Under the pieces are notes generated by a model. The model did not search any database, was not told the origin of the DNA, and was given only the letters and a program-made list of their open reading frames with translations. The translations under genes were made by a program, and so were the position numbers. A DNA stretch of 20,440 nt from the NCBI GenBank assembly GCA_900770405.1, contig CAAGKL010000022.1, forward strand, positions 1 through 20,440, in the 5' to 3' direction. The DNA comes from Clostridia bacterium (GTDB taxonomy: Bacteria; Bacillota; Clostridia; UBA1381). Below, one piece after another: positions 1 to 8,316 of the stretch (position 1 is the first letter of the stretch; each line of letters begins with the position of its first letter).

Positions 1-3000
1 AAATTCCGCACTTACCGAGAATTTCTCCTCGGCGGGCGGCGTGTCCTTCGCCCGCAAAATTTCGATATAGTCATATGCGTACGCCGAATATTTATCATCG
101 CCGTGCGGGGCAATGCGTACAGTGGTGAGAACTTCGCCCGCACGCCAGCCGGACGCCGCCGGGGTGCCGCCCGTAAGTTCGCTCATATCGTAATAAATGT
201 CGACCCACTCGCCTGCCTTCATACCGAGCGGCTGATTGTAAACCTCGACCCGCTCGCCGAAATCGGGCGCACTTTGCGTCTTGAACTCCAGCCGTGTCGT
301 CGCCGTTCCGGTCGAGCCGTTTCTTGCGCGCACGTGCACCACCTCATCACCTGCCAGAGTAAGCGAAAGTGCGGGCGAAATTATATACTGTCCGCGTCCG
401 CTGACCGCACCGTCCGACTGCCGCAACGAGGTCAGACCGCTGTTAGTCCAACCCTCGGCAGATGCATCAAAATCCCAACGCACAACCTCGGTGAAACTGT
501 CGCTCCAGCGGGCTGCACGCCCGCCGCACGTGCCGCTGTAAAGATGACCGAGCCGCCCGGGATAGCGCGGCTTTTCGTTCGTATGCTCCGGCGCGCCGAA
601 CGTCTGCGCAACCGCGTCAAGATAGCCGAAGCCTGCCACCCGCGTCGGAGCGATATAATGCCCCTCGCCGTACTCATTCCAGTTGTCGAGCACCAGCAAC
701 TTATCAAGCGCATTTTCCCCGCTGCCGGATAAATACTCTGTCTTTACCTTTTCCAAAAGTCCGCCAAAAGCCGCCGGAGTCAGAAGTCTGCCGCGTATTC
801 CCGTCCATGCCTCACTGTCGCGTCCTGCCGAAACGGTTGGTATATTTTTTGTCGCCGCGGCGGCGAGCACGCCCTCGTTCGCCTCAAGCGCCATTATCTT
901 GTTATACTGCCGCCCGAAGGTCGCGCCGCCCTCGGGATAGCCGTAGAAGTAGGTAGCGTCAAAGCCGAAGCTTTTGCAGTCTGTCATATTATTGTATGTT
1001 GTCCAGCTGCTTGCGTGGATCGACCCGCGCGTTTCGCTGTCGATGCACGCAAGCAGATACATATCGCGCCCGAGCTCGCTTTTAACCGCCGCTCGCAGAT
1101 ATTCAAGCGCCGCCCTTGTATTCTCCTCACCGAACGCCGCCACCATCGGGTCGAGCTTATATACCGAAAAGACGATTTTTCCGTCAAGCATAAGATAGTC
1201 CGGGTCAGAGAAATAGTACTCAATCCAGTAGGGCACGAGCACGTTTTTAAAATGCGCCAGACACTCCGCTCCGCGCTCTGCCGCCGTGCTCTTATATGAG
1301 CGATATGCACTGTTTTCCCACATTATCGCCATTTTAACACTGCTTTTGTACCGGGAATTGAAATATGCCTCAAGCGAGTTTGCTACAAAGCGCGGCTCTT
1401 TTATACTGCCGTTCACGCCCGACGGCGCGAACCATGTGTAGATCGCAAAATCTATGCCGTTTTCCGCCATATATTTGAGCTCCCAGTCCTTTGCCTCGAT
1501 GCTGCCGTCGTCATACGTGCCCATAACCGGCATACGAGCGGGGTACTTCTCAATCGGCTTCCAACCGTAATGCTTGCCTTCGCGCCAGAGGTCGCACACC
1601 TGCACGCCCACCTTTACGTCGCGCTCCGTGCTCTCCGCCGGCTCGGCGGGGTAAAATTCGTCCGGCTCGGGCGCGGGCGAGAGCATTATATCATCTATAT
1701 ACACCGTGCCGACGGCGGCAAATGCCAGCTCCGAGCCGGTGCCGTTTTCGTATGCAATATCCGCGGCGAGCAGCTTGCCGTTAATCCGCACGCTCACCGT
1801 ATGCGCCGCGGTGTCGAGCTCGAGCCGGAGCATATGCCACATATTATCGCGCAGCTGTCTGATTTTCTGCGTGCCGATATAAAAGCCGCCGTCCGCGATA
1901 TATGCCGAAAAGCCGCCGAGGCTTATGTCCAGGCGCTCAATCTGCCCGGGCGAATACAGTCGAAATTCCAGCACATCTCGTCCGTCTGTTGCCACAGGGC
2001 GGCTTATCCGTCCGCCATCGAGTTTCAGCGCGTACACATCCCACGGGCAATGCTCGCCGAATTTTGTAACCGTTGCCGCGCCCTCTGCCGTCCATTCGCC
2101 CCCGGCGGGCAGTCTCTGTCCCTCGCGGTAGGGAACGAATTTTTCCGCCACGCTGTATCCGCGCGAAATGCGCACCGGGCTGAAGGTCATCTCGCCGACA
2201 AATGCGTCGGTCGTCCGTGCGCGGATTTTATCGACGCAGTTTGTTCCGAGTGCGATATTTTCGGCGCATTTTTCGCCGTTTACATAAACCGCCGCAAGCT
2301 TTTGCTCCATATCGAGCTCGGCGCAGATTCCGTATTCCGCACCGGCGGTCACCGTCTTGTTAAGGCTTGTGCCGTTGCAGAAAAGCACGCCGCCCGCATC
2401 GTAAACGCGCAGCGACTCCTTTTCGCCGCACAAAAGCGCAACTGCGCCCGAACCGTCTGCCGAAACCGTGTTGAATGCAGTGCGATATTCAAGCCGCACC
2501 TGCGAATACTGCGGTTCAAAGCTCCGCTCTATAAGCGCCCCTCCCGCCACATCGCTGTCGAAAAGCCGCAGCGGGACGTAATTTTTAATATTTGTATCGT
2601 AATTTTTTGCAGTTCCCGATTTAAGCTCCCACGAATAATCCGACAGGTTGACCTCGCCGGTTTGGGTATTTGTGCCGCCGCGCGGCAGCGTGAAATCCTC
2701 ATCGACGATGTAATACGCCCGCTCCGCGCCGATATCTGCCTTGCCCGGTGTTTTTGCCGGCTTATCCGGTGCAGGACTCACATTGTGCACCGAAAGCCCG
2801 ATGTCATCTATGTATGCCGTAAAATTCTCTCCGGATTTTGCCTTTGCAAGAAAGTCGATTTTCACACGGTTGCTGTCGGTAAGTCCCGTAAAAATTGAGC
2901 GTGTGTCGGGATATTTCAGGTTTTCCGCGATGTGTTTGCCGTTTACGAAAATGTCGGAATAGGTGTCAAAATAGGTGTAGCCGTTCGCCTTTGTGTGCTT

Positions 3001-3531
3001 GTTGTCGAGGCGGAAAATGTAGGTCACCTCGTTCCATGTGTTCTTTTCGAGGCAGGCAATCGGCTTTTGCGCCGCGTCGGCATAGCTGAGCGTCGGCGAT
3101 GCGCCGATGACCGCAAGCGGCGTCGCCCACGGGTCCTGCCACATTCCGCACGGCGCGACGTATTCGAGCCCCTCGCCGTCGGTGTAAACCCTGAAGTCTA
3201 CCTTAAAAAACCGCGGCGTGCCGTCGGCATTTTTGTGGCAGATGTCACTGCCGAGTGTCGTGAAATACACGTGCGCCCCGCTGTTTGTGAATTTCGCGCA
3301 GGGCGTTGTGTTCTCGCCGACCGCGTCCGTCACCTGCGTCACTGTGCCGCCGCTATAGTCGCACCAGCGCGATGCTGTCGTGTCCTCGCGCCAGGCGTTT
3401 TTGTTGACGGTGTAATTTTTGTCGAAATTGTAGGTGTAGCCCACGCCCAAATCCGCCGCAGCCGCCGGCGGCGCGGAAAAGAGCGTTGCTGATATTGAAA
3501 ACAAAAGAAGAATTGCCGATATTTTTTTCAT
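1..3531 (-). CDS. Secreted GH99-like (WbsX family) multidomain glycan-active protein, C-terminus cut by window edge
   Basis: The frame is open from an ATG at 3531 to the left edge, giving 1177 visible residues and no stop. An SD (GGGAG) lies about 7 bases before the ATG. Residues 1-26 are a signal peptide (basic MKK, hydrophobic core, Ala-rich end). Residues about 28-255 are a jelly-roll module with WNEV, SDIFVNG and AYIDDI motifs. About 275-610 is more beta-rich, LamG-like sequence. About 635-975 is the GH99-like/WbsX domain, starting near VCDLWREG and ending near WNEYGEGHY (W951, E953, E956). From about 1015 a carbohydrate-binding-like beta module follows. In GH99, two glutamates spaced E-x-x-E in this segment are catalytic, so hydrolysis of an extracellular glycan is inferred. 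WbsX relatives are often labelled glycosyltransferase, but a signal peptide argues against that. It is the last visible gene of the locus and a paralogue of the enzyme at 8317-12213. Confidence 0.85.
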   Translation of the reverse strand, partial: MKKISAILLLFSISATLFSAPPAAAADLGVGYTYNFDKNYTVNKNAWREDTTASRWCDYSGGTVTQVTDAVGENTTPCAKFTNSGAHVYFTTLGSDICHKNADGTPRFFKVDFRVYTDGEGLEYVAPCGMWQDPWATPLAVIGASPTLSYADAAQKPIACLEKNTWNEVTYIFRLDNKHTKANGYTYFDTYSDIFVNGKHIAENLKYPDTRSIFTGLTDSNRVKIDFLAKAKSGENFTAYIDDIGLSVHNVSPAPDKPAKTPGKADIGAERAYYIVDEDFTLPRGGTNTQTGEVNLSDYSWELKSGTAKNYDTNIKNYVPLRLFDSDVAGGALIERSFEPQYSQVRLEYRTAFNTVSADGSGAVALLCGEKESLRVYDAGGVLFCNGTSLNKTVTAGAEYGICAELDMEQKLAAVYVNGEKCAENIALGTNCVDKIRARTTDAFVGEMTFSPVRISRGYSVAEKFVPYREGQRLPAGGEWTAEGAATVTKFGEHCPWDVYALKLDGGRISRPVATDGRDVLEFRLYSPGQIERLDISLGGFSAYIADGGFYIGTQKIRQLRDNMWHMLRLELDTAAHTVSVRINGKLLAADIAYENGTGSELAFAAVGTVYIDDIMLSPAPEPDEFYPAEPAESTERDVKVGVQVCDLWREGKHYGWKPIEKYPARMPVMGTYDDGSIEAKDWELKYMAENGIDFAIYTWFAPSGVNGSIKEPRFVANSLEAYFNSRYKSSVKMAIMWENSAYRSYKSTAAERGAECLAHFKNVLVPYWIEYYFSDPDYLMLDGKIVFSVYKLDPMVAAFGEENTRAALEYLRAAVKSELGRDMYLLACIDSETRGSIHASSWTTYNNMTDCKSFGFDATYFYGYPEGGATFGRQYNKIMALEANEGVLAAAATKNIPTVSAGRDSEAWTGIRGRLLTPAAFGGLLEKVKTEYLSGSGENALDKLLVLDNWNEYGEGHYIAPTRVAGFGYLDAVAQTFGAPEHTNEKPRYPGRLGHLYSGTCGGRAARWSDSFTEVVRWDFDASAEGWTNSGLTSLRQSDGAVSGRGQYIISPALSLTLAGDEVVHVRARNGSTGTATTRLEFKTQSAPDFGERVEVYNQPLGMKAGEWVDIYYDMSELTGGTPAASGWRAGEVLTTVRIAPHGDDKYSAYAYDYIEILRAKDTPPAEEKFSVSAEF

Positions 3532-3620
3532 ATCAATCTCCCTTCTGCCACCCTCCGGCAGCAGATTTATATTCCGGGCGCAGCTCCGCTTGATCCCGGT
3601 CTCGACGGAACTGAAACGTC

Positions 3621-3775
3621 CCCTTAAGAGTGCGACCGCGTGCACCGACACACCAAAGGCAGGCAAAGTGCCGAGTCCCTCAGCGTGACAAAAGCAAGCA
3701 AAACGCCGAGCCCCTCGGCGGAATAGAAGTAAGCAGAGTGCCCTTTAAGAGCGCGACCGCGTGCAATCGGCACGC
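3621..3775. repeat. Nested short tandem repeats between two secreted-protein genes
   Basis: A 35-base unit starts at 3659 (GCAGGCAAAGTGCCGAG), recurs at 3694 (GCAAGCAAAACGCCGAG), and starts again at 3729 (GTAAGCAGAGTGCC), where only the first part is kept. This run is flanked by two copies of another block: 3621 (CCCTTAAGAGTGCGACCGCG) and 3741 (CCCTTTAAGAGCGCGACCGC), offset by about 120 bases. Both were read directly by eye. The function is unknown. Confidence 0.65.
3698..3720 (-). terminator. Terminator- or attenuator-like hairpin after the 777-residue protein gene
   Basis: The segment 3704-3720 is a perfect 7-bp stem (CGCCGAG / CTCGGCG) with a 3-base loop. Read on the minus strand it is followed by GTTTTGCTTGCTTTTG, a broken T-run. 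It lies about 85 bases past the stop at 3806 and about 170 bases before the next start. It could be a leaky terminator that lowers expression of the downstream enzyme, or an mRNA 3' end stabiliser. Confidence 0.4.
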
Positions 3776-3805
3776 CGAGCGCTTGCAAAGGGTGCTGTGC
3801 GCCGC

Positions 3806-6139
3806 TTATCTTCCGCCGAGCGTTATGTACGGGGCATAGCTTACCCCTTTCTCTGCGCTGTCCCATAAAAAGCACTTTAGCACGAATTTCGCCGACGGCT
3901 CGTTGGGAATGTCCATCTCGCAGGTAATTTCCCCCTGCGCCGCGCCGGCGGGAATAACCGTCTGCGCAGTCCGCATATCCGCCGCCTTGCCGTCCTTAAA
4001 CAGCAGCATTATCAGCGTCGCGCGCTGCTCGGTATCGCACATATTCGCAAGTCCGTCCGCCGTCGCGCTGATTTTGCCCGCCGAGATTTCCGTTTTGTCG
4101 AACCCAAACTCGCCGCCGACCAGAATTTTCGGCACTGTCTCAAACGCCGCGCCGACCCTCGGCAGACTCCTGCCGAAAATATCGCAAATCCCGTCCGCCG
4201 CCAGCTCGTACACCGTGCCGCAGCCGAGCCCGGTCATTGTCACCCGCGCACTGCTGCGCGACTGCGCCGCGCTAAGCCCCGCGCCGCCGTCTATCGCGAG
4301 CCCGTCAGCCAACCCCGTCGCAAGCTCATAATTCGCCCTAAGCACCGCCGATGCGTCCGCCGGCAAAACTCTGCCGCCGCCGAAATCCACCGTGAGCATC
4401 GGCTCATCCGCGGGCGAGGACACCGAAATGTCGTCCACGTAGGTCACATATTCCTCCTCGGCGCTTGTGCTGTTAAGCCGCAGAAAAATCGGGAAAACCG
4501 CCTCGTTTTTGCTCGGGTCGGTGGGATAAGTCGTCATCTTCTCGCCCGCCGCCATCAGCGTGCCGTTTACATACACGTCGCTCGTGACGTCGAGCCTGTA
4601 GCGCGAGCCGTCGAGGTACAAATCCCCGAGCCGCAGTATGTAGGTCACGCGATTCCACTTATCGCGCACCAGCGCGTCCTCGCCAACCTTCACCTGCGGG
4701 GTCATACGCGTCGTCCAGCCGCCCGCAAGCGACACGCCGACAAATTTTTCGTCGTTCGGAAGTATACTAAAATCCACCCTGTAATACTTTTTCGCCGCGT
4801 CGGCTTTGCCGATCAGAGCCGCCTTGCAGCTCGGGTCATTGCCGCCGCCCTTTTCGTTGGCGTGCACCTTCAGGCTCTTATCGCCCGCCGCCCTGCCGCC
4901 GATGTTTTCTTCAAATTCGGTCTCGACAGCCACCGTCGCGTTGGTGAAGGTAATCGGCGCGCCGGCGTCGAAATCGTTATAGAAAAGCATATCGCGGTCG
5001 GAGGTGACCTTGTACTCCGTCTGCTCATCGCCGCGCGAAAGCACGACCGCGCAGCCCGCAAAAAGCGCATCGTCCGCTGCGAGCGCGTCGGTTTTCATCG
5101 CGTCCGCCCAAGCCGAGATGCTGTCGGTATGCCTTGCGCGGAGCGTGCGCGCCGACACTCTGCCGGTGAGCGAAATTTTGTCGCCCGCGACGCTGTAGCC
5201 GCTGCCCGAAATGAGCTCGGGCGGGCTCGGCGGCGCAACCGTGTATTCGCGCCGTGCGCCGACTACATTCTCGACGATAACCCTGTCGCCCGCCGCAAGC
5301 TCGTCCGCAGGCGCAAGCACCGCATCGCCGCGGCAGACCTTTACCGTGCAGCCGTCGGCGGCAAGTGCGGACACGGTTGTTCCCTCCTCGACCGTGACCG
5401 TGTCGCCGCTCACCGTGTATCTGTCGCTTTGCGCAAGCTCGGGCGCACTCGCCGTGTAGGTAGCAAGCGACAAGTCGTCCAGATATGCCGTAAATGCCGC
5501 GCCCTCGGCGCTCGTGAGAATAAGCCGTATATCAAATTTATTCTCCAGCGCCGTCCGCTGGCGTATATTCTCCGTCACGCTCTGCGCGGCGGCAACAGTC
5601 CCGTTCACCTTTATCTCCGCTGTCGATTTGTAGACGGTAAACGGCGGCTGAATTGTTTGCTCCGTTATATTGAAAAGTACCGACACGTCGTTCCATCTGC
5701 CCGCCTCAAGCGCGCAGACTCCGTCCGTGCCCGAGCCCTGTATGCCGATCGGTGCGCAGAGCCACGCCGCGGCTGAATTTGCCGCCGCTATCGACTCAAA
5801 GCCCGCCCCGTCGGTGTAAAGCCTAAATTTCAGCTCAAAATATTTCGTCCCGCCGGTAATGTCTATCCCCTCGCCGAGCGGGTAGACCTTTACTCTGTTA
5901 TCCTTTTTCGCCGTGCTGCCGACGGATTTTTTGTCAATTTTAACGGATTTGCCGTCATTGCCGGAGAAGCTGTCCGCAATTTCAAACTCCGCCCCGCCGT
6001 CATCAATCGTCGGCAGGCGCGAGTCCTCGAAGTCATATGCGTACACCGTGTCCGACGCCGCACGCACCGCGCACGCCGGCGCAAAAACAGCCAGCGCAAG
6101 CACAGCCGCAATATATTTTTTCACAAAACCACAAAGCAT
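3806..6139 (-). CDS. Secreted multidomain beta-sandwich protein, probably glycan binding, 777 residues
   Basis: The start is the ATG at 6139: an SD (AAAGGAG) sits 6 bases upstream and a signal peptide follows (MLCGFVKKYIAAVLALAVFA, ending near VRA). The longer frame to 6274 has neither. Jelly-roll modules lie at about 29-235 and 383-578. The second has IGGRA, WNRV, SDVYVNG and TYVDDI motifs. About 233-308 is a small beta domain with VTVEEGTTVSAL and a closing EYTV; a weaker copy spans about 310-377. About 580-670 resembles an SbsA/Big_5 Ig-like domain (GTVYELAADGICDIFGRSL). The tail, about 671-777, is another beta domain ending FVLKCFLWDS. There are no catalytic motifs, no sortase signal and no dockerin. 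Its domains match the 666-residue neighbour, so it is probably an accessory binding protein for the same glycan. That role is inferred. Confidence 0.85.
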   Translation of the reverse strand: MLCGFVKKYIAAVLALAVFAPACAVRAASDTVYAYDFEDSRLPTIDDGGAEFEIADSFSGNDGKSVKIDKKSVGSTAKKDNRVKVYPLGEGIDITGGTKYFELKFRLYTDGAGFESIAAANSAAAWLCAPIGIQGSGTDGVCALEAGRWNDVSVLFNITEQTIQPPFTVYKSTAEIKVNGTVAAAQSVTENIRQRTALENKFDIRLILTSAEGAAFTAYLDDLSLATYTASAPELAQSDRYTVSGDTVTVEEGTTVSALAADGCTVKVCRGDAVLAPADELAAGDRVIVENVVGARREYTVAPPSPPELISGSGYSVAGDKISLTGRVSARTLRARHTDSISAWADAMKTDALAADDALFAGCAVVLSRGDEQTEYKVTSDRDMLFYNDFDAGAPITFTNATVAVETEFEENIGGRAAGDKSLKVHANEKGGGNDPSCKAALIGKADAAKKYYRVDFSILPNDEKFVGVSLAGGWTTRMTPQVKVGEDALVRDKWNRVTYILRLGDLYLDGSRYRLDVTSDVYVNGTLMAAGEKMTTYPTDPSKNEAVFPIFLRLNSTSAEEEYVTYVDDISVSSPADEPMLTVDFGGGRVLPADASAVLRANYELATGLADGLAIDGGAGLSAAQSRSSARVTMTGLGCGTVYELAADGICDIFGRSLPRVGAAFETVPKILVGGEFGFDKTEISAGKISATADGLANMCDTEQRATLIMLLFKDGKAADMRTAQTVIPAGAAQGEITCEMDIPNEPSAKFVLKCFLWDSAEKGVSYAPYITLGGR

Positions 6140-6145
6140 AAAATT

Positions 6146-6152
6146 CTCCTTT
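6146..6152 (-). promoter_or_regulatory. Ribosome binding site that fixes the 6139 start
   Basis: AAAGGAG on the minus strand, 6 bases before the ATG at 6139. It decides in favour of this start over the in-frame ATG at 6274, which would overlap the upstream gene and put 45 Arg-rich residues before the signal peptide. Confidence 0.8.
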
Positions 6153-6154
6153 GC

Positions 6155-6212
6155 GCCGGTTTCCGGCTGTAATAAATTTCGGCAAAGCCGCGGGAGCGCG
6201 CGCCCCCGCAGC
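6155..6212 (-). repeat. Two GC hairpins in the 91-base gap
   Basis: Bases 6155-6167 are a perfect 5-bp stem with a 3-base loop (GCCGG TTT CCGGC), right beside the SD of the 777-residue protein. Bases 6187-6212 form an 8-bp stem with one G-U pair (GCTGCGGG / CCCGCGGC on the minus strand) and a 10-base GC-rich loop. Neither has a T-run, so they are more likely mRNA-stability or attenuation elements than plain terminators. Confidence 0.45.
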
Positions 6213-6230
6213 CTATTGCCGCATTGTCGG

Positions 6231-8231
6231 TTATTCCACACCGTAAGCAATCGTGCGGAAATTCTCCGCGTCAAAAATCATAGCCTTTACATATCTGCCC
6301 TCGCCGAGCTTATCCTCCGAAATCGGATAGTCGAGCCGAACCGACGTCTTTGTAAAGCTTGCCGGAACATCGGTGTACTTCAGCATAACGTCGACCAGCG
6401 TGCCGTCCGCCTCGAAAAGCCCGAACACGGTCGCAATCTTTATTGTTCTTCCCGTCGTGTTGTAAACATTCGCCGGAACTACATAAGTGGTAGCAATAAG
6501 CGGCTTCTTCTTGCCCGTCTCATAATCAAACTGCGCGTAAACTACCCCCCAATCGGATCTCCGGGTCACATAGTAGGGATTTGCAAAAAGCCGCTGCACC
6601 GCCTTTGCAACCGTGTAGGAATTCGACGTGCTGCCGTCCGGGCTGCACGAATATACGATGTCGCCCGCCGCGAGCGCCTCGTCATCGCCGCGCAGCTCAT
6701 CATCTGCGTCGGTCGCGTAAATCGTCACGCCCTCAACATTCGCCGAAAGCTCGGACACGGTTGTGCCCTCGATTACCGTAACAACATCGCCCTCAACCTT
6801 CGACTTGCTGTTGTCAACAAGCTTTGATGCAATCATCGATTGGTCGAGCAAAAATCCCGCCTCGGACTTCATATCGCCGTACTTCTGCGTAACCCTGATG
6901 TTGTCGAGGTAAAGCTCGTAGCTTGTGCCGCGCATAGAGAGCGTAACCGGGAACCGGTTGGCAATCGCCTCATTAATGCTGCCGTCGCTGTTGACTACCT
7001 CCGGATTGTGGTTCCATACCGGCGCGCCGTCGTATTTGAGCACGCCGTTTACATAGATGTCGGATTTTATGCCGAAGAACAGCTTGCCGCCGTCAAGCTT
7101 GCGGTCATAGAGATTAATCAATATTGCAACCTTGTTCCATGCGCCGGCATTTAACATATCCTTCGTAATCTTCGGAGTTATTTCGCCGCCCCACTTATTT
7201 GCAAGCGCAAGCGTCAGGTCATCGCCCGCCTTCGGGAACACGTCGAATTCCACCATAAGATAGGGGTTCGTTGTCGGGTCATAGAGCTCAAGATAATACG
7301 CGTCCTCATTAACACTCGGTCTATAATTGTTTAGGTTCTGGTATGTGGACTGATTGCTTGCAGCAACCTTTGCCGAAGTACCCGCTCTGCCGCCGATGTC
7401 CGTCGCCGCGGTCAGTTGTACGCCCGAGCCACCCAAAACCAAGTTGTTAAGCGTCTTTGCGTCATTCATATGGAAGGTCGCGCCCTCAAAGCCCCAGCTG
7501 TTGATTTTCAAGCCGAACGAGAAATTATTCCCGGCATACGCCCTCGTCTCAACATCGTCGAGGTACGCCACGAATGAGCTTGTGCCCTTCAGATACAGCG
7601 TCAGGAAAAATCTGTCCTTATTGTCCTCGGTTGGAGTGACTTTGTACCACGAGCTATAGCGTGACCACCTGCTGCTGCCGATGCGCGTGCCGTTGACAAC
7701 CATATCAACGTCTATCGTAAAGTACAAATCGTTCTCGCTCGCCGGCGCCGTAAATGTCGCGATAAAGCTCACATCATTCCACGCGTTGAGGTGTAAATCG
7801 CTCTTTTTAATACCGTCCGGCGTATGACCGCTCCAGTGGTCGCCGAGATATATGCCCTCAAAGCCGTCGTCGGTAACATAAATTTTCGCGTCGGTGCGAA
7901 TGTATTTATTCTCCGCCGCCGTGACCTTGAGGTAATTGCTTTCCGTGCTGTCATACGTCAGATTCCCGACATTCGCCGCGGTTGGGGCTGTGATTTTCAC
8001 GCAGCTGCTGTCATTTGTGCCGATTTTGCCCTGCTCGATAGTCACTCCGCCGGTCGTCGTCCCGAACTCCTTGGTGTTTGTCGAGTTGTTCTTCCAGTTC
8101 GTGCCCTCAAACTGATACAGATTTATCAGTCTGCCGCCATCGTCCGCCGCGCTCACGCCGACAGCGCCCGCCGGCGCAATGCACGCACACGCAAGCGCAG
8201 CCGCAATAAGCCTTTTCAGATTGCCTTTCAT
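6231..8231 (-). CDS. Secreted beta-sandwich protein with two jelly-roll modules, 666 residues
   Basis: The start ATG at 8231 has a strong SD (GGAGGAG) five bases upstream. Residues 1-28 are a signal peptide (MKGNLKRLIAAALACACIAP, ending near VSA). Two related modules follow: about 30-233 (WNDVSF, DMVVNG, AYLDDV) and about 234-454 (DIGGRAG, WNKVAI, SDIYVNG, YLDNIRV). About 470-544 is a small domain with VTVIEGTTVSEL and NSYTV. About 545-666 is a C-terminal beta domain (GLFEADGTLVDV, RYVKAMIFDAENF). The order matches the 777-residue protein minus its Ig-like domain, so the two are paralogues. No enzymatic motif was seen. It lies between a GH99-like enzyme and its paralogue with gaps of under 100 bases, and is probably co-transcribed. 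A glycan-binding role is inferred. Confidence 0.87.
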   Translation of the reverse strand: MKGNLKRLIAAALACACIAPAGAVGVSAADDGGRLINLYQFEGTNWKNNSTNTKEFGTTTGGVTIEQGKIGTNDSSCVKITAPTAANVGNLTYDSTESNYLKVTAAENKYIRTDAKIYVTDDGFEGIYLGDHWSGHTPDGIKKSDLHLNAWNDVSFIATFTAPASENDLYFTIDVDMVVNGTRIGSSRWSRYSSWYKVTPTEDNKDRFFLTLYLKGTSSFVAYLDDVETRAYAGNNFSFGLKINSWGFEGATFHMNDAKTLNNLVLGGSGVQLTAATDIGGRAGTSAKVAASNQSTYQNLNNYRPSVNEDAYYLELYDPTTNPYLMVEFDVFPKAGDDLTLALANKWGGEITPKITKDMLNAGAWNKVAILINLYDRKLDGGKLFFGIKSDIYVNGVLKYDGAPVWNHNPEVVNSDGSINEAIANRFPVTLSMRGTSYELYLDNIRVTQKYGDMKSEAGFLLDQSMIASKLVDNSKSKVEGDVVTVIEGTTVSELSANVEGVTIYATDADDELRGDDEALAAGDIVYSCSPDGSTSNSYTVAKAVQRLFANPYYVTRRSDWGVVYAQFDYETGKKKPLIATTYVVPANVYNTTGRTIKIATVFGLFEADGTLVDVMLKYTDVPASFTKTSVRLDYPISEDKLGEGRYVKAMIFDAENFRTIAYGVE

Positions 8232-8248
8232 AAAAACTCCTCCATTCC

Positions 8249-8301
8249 GGCGCGGAAAATTCGCGCCTTTGATTTATATTTTCACCGCCCGCGCGGGCGG
8301 T
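8249..8301 (-). repeat. Two GC hairpins in the 85-base gap
   Basis: Bases 8284-8301 are an 18-base perfect palindrome (ACCGCCCGCGCGGGCGGT). Bases 8249-8267 form a second hairpin with a GGCGCG/CGCGCC stem and 7-base loop, just before the SD of the next gene. There is no T-run, so an mRNA-processing or stabilising role is more likely than termination. Confidence 0.5.
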
Positions 8302-8316
8302 CAGAGTACTGTTTTT

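Larger units (their letters stand above)
3532..3805. other. Intergenic spacer with short tandem repeats and a hairpin
   Basis: This 274-base gap separates two secreted-protein genes of the same strand. It carries a run of 35-base repeats, a repeated GAGTGCGACCGCG-like block, and a perfect 7-bp GC hairpin. No credible coding frame was found. The short open frames here have no SD and no recognisable protein. Confidence 0.6.

Noticed and set aside
1570..2898. A 442-residue plus-strand open frame
   Set aside because: It lies fully opposite the left-edge enzyme gene, has Arg/Cys/His-rich sequence with no domain, and no SD. GC-rich codon use on the minus strand creates such mirror frames.
4862..5776. 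A 304-residue plus-strand open frame (with similar ones at 5913-6827 and 8827-9729)
   Set aside because: These are antisense mirrors of secreted-protein genes, very rich in Arg and Ala, without start signals.
6140..6274. N-terminal extension of the 777-residue protein to an ATG at 6274
   Set aside because: It would overlap the upstream gene, bury the signal peptide after 45 Arg-rich residues, and ignore the strong SD before 6139.
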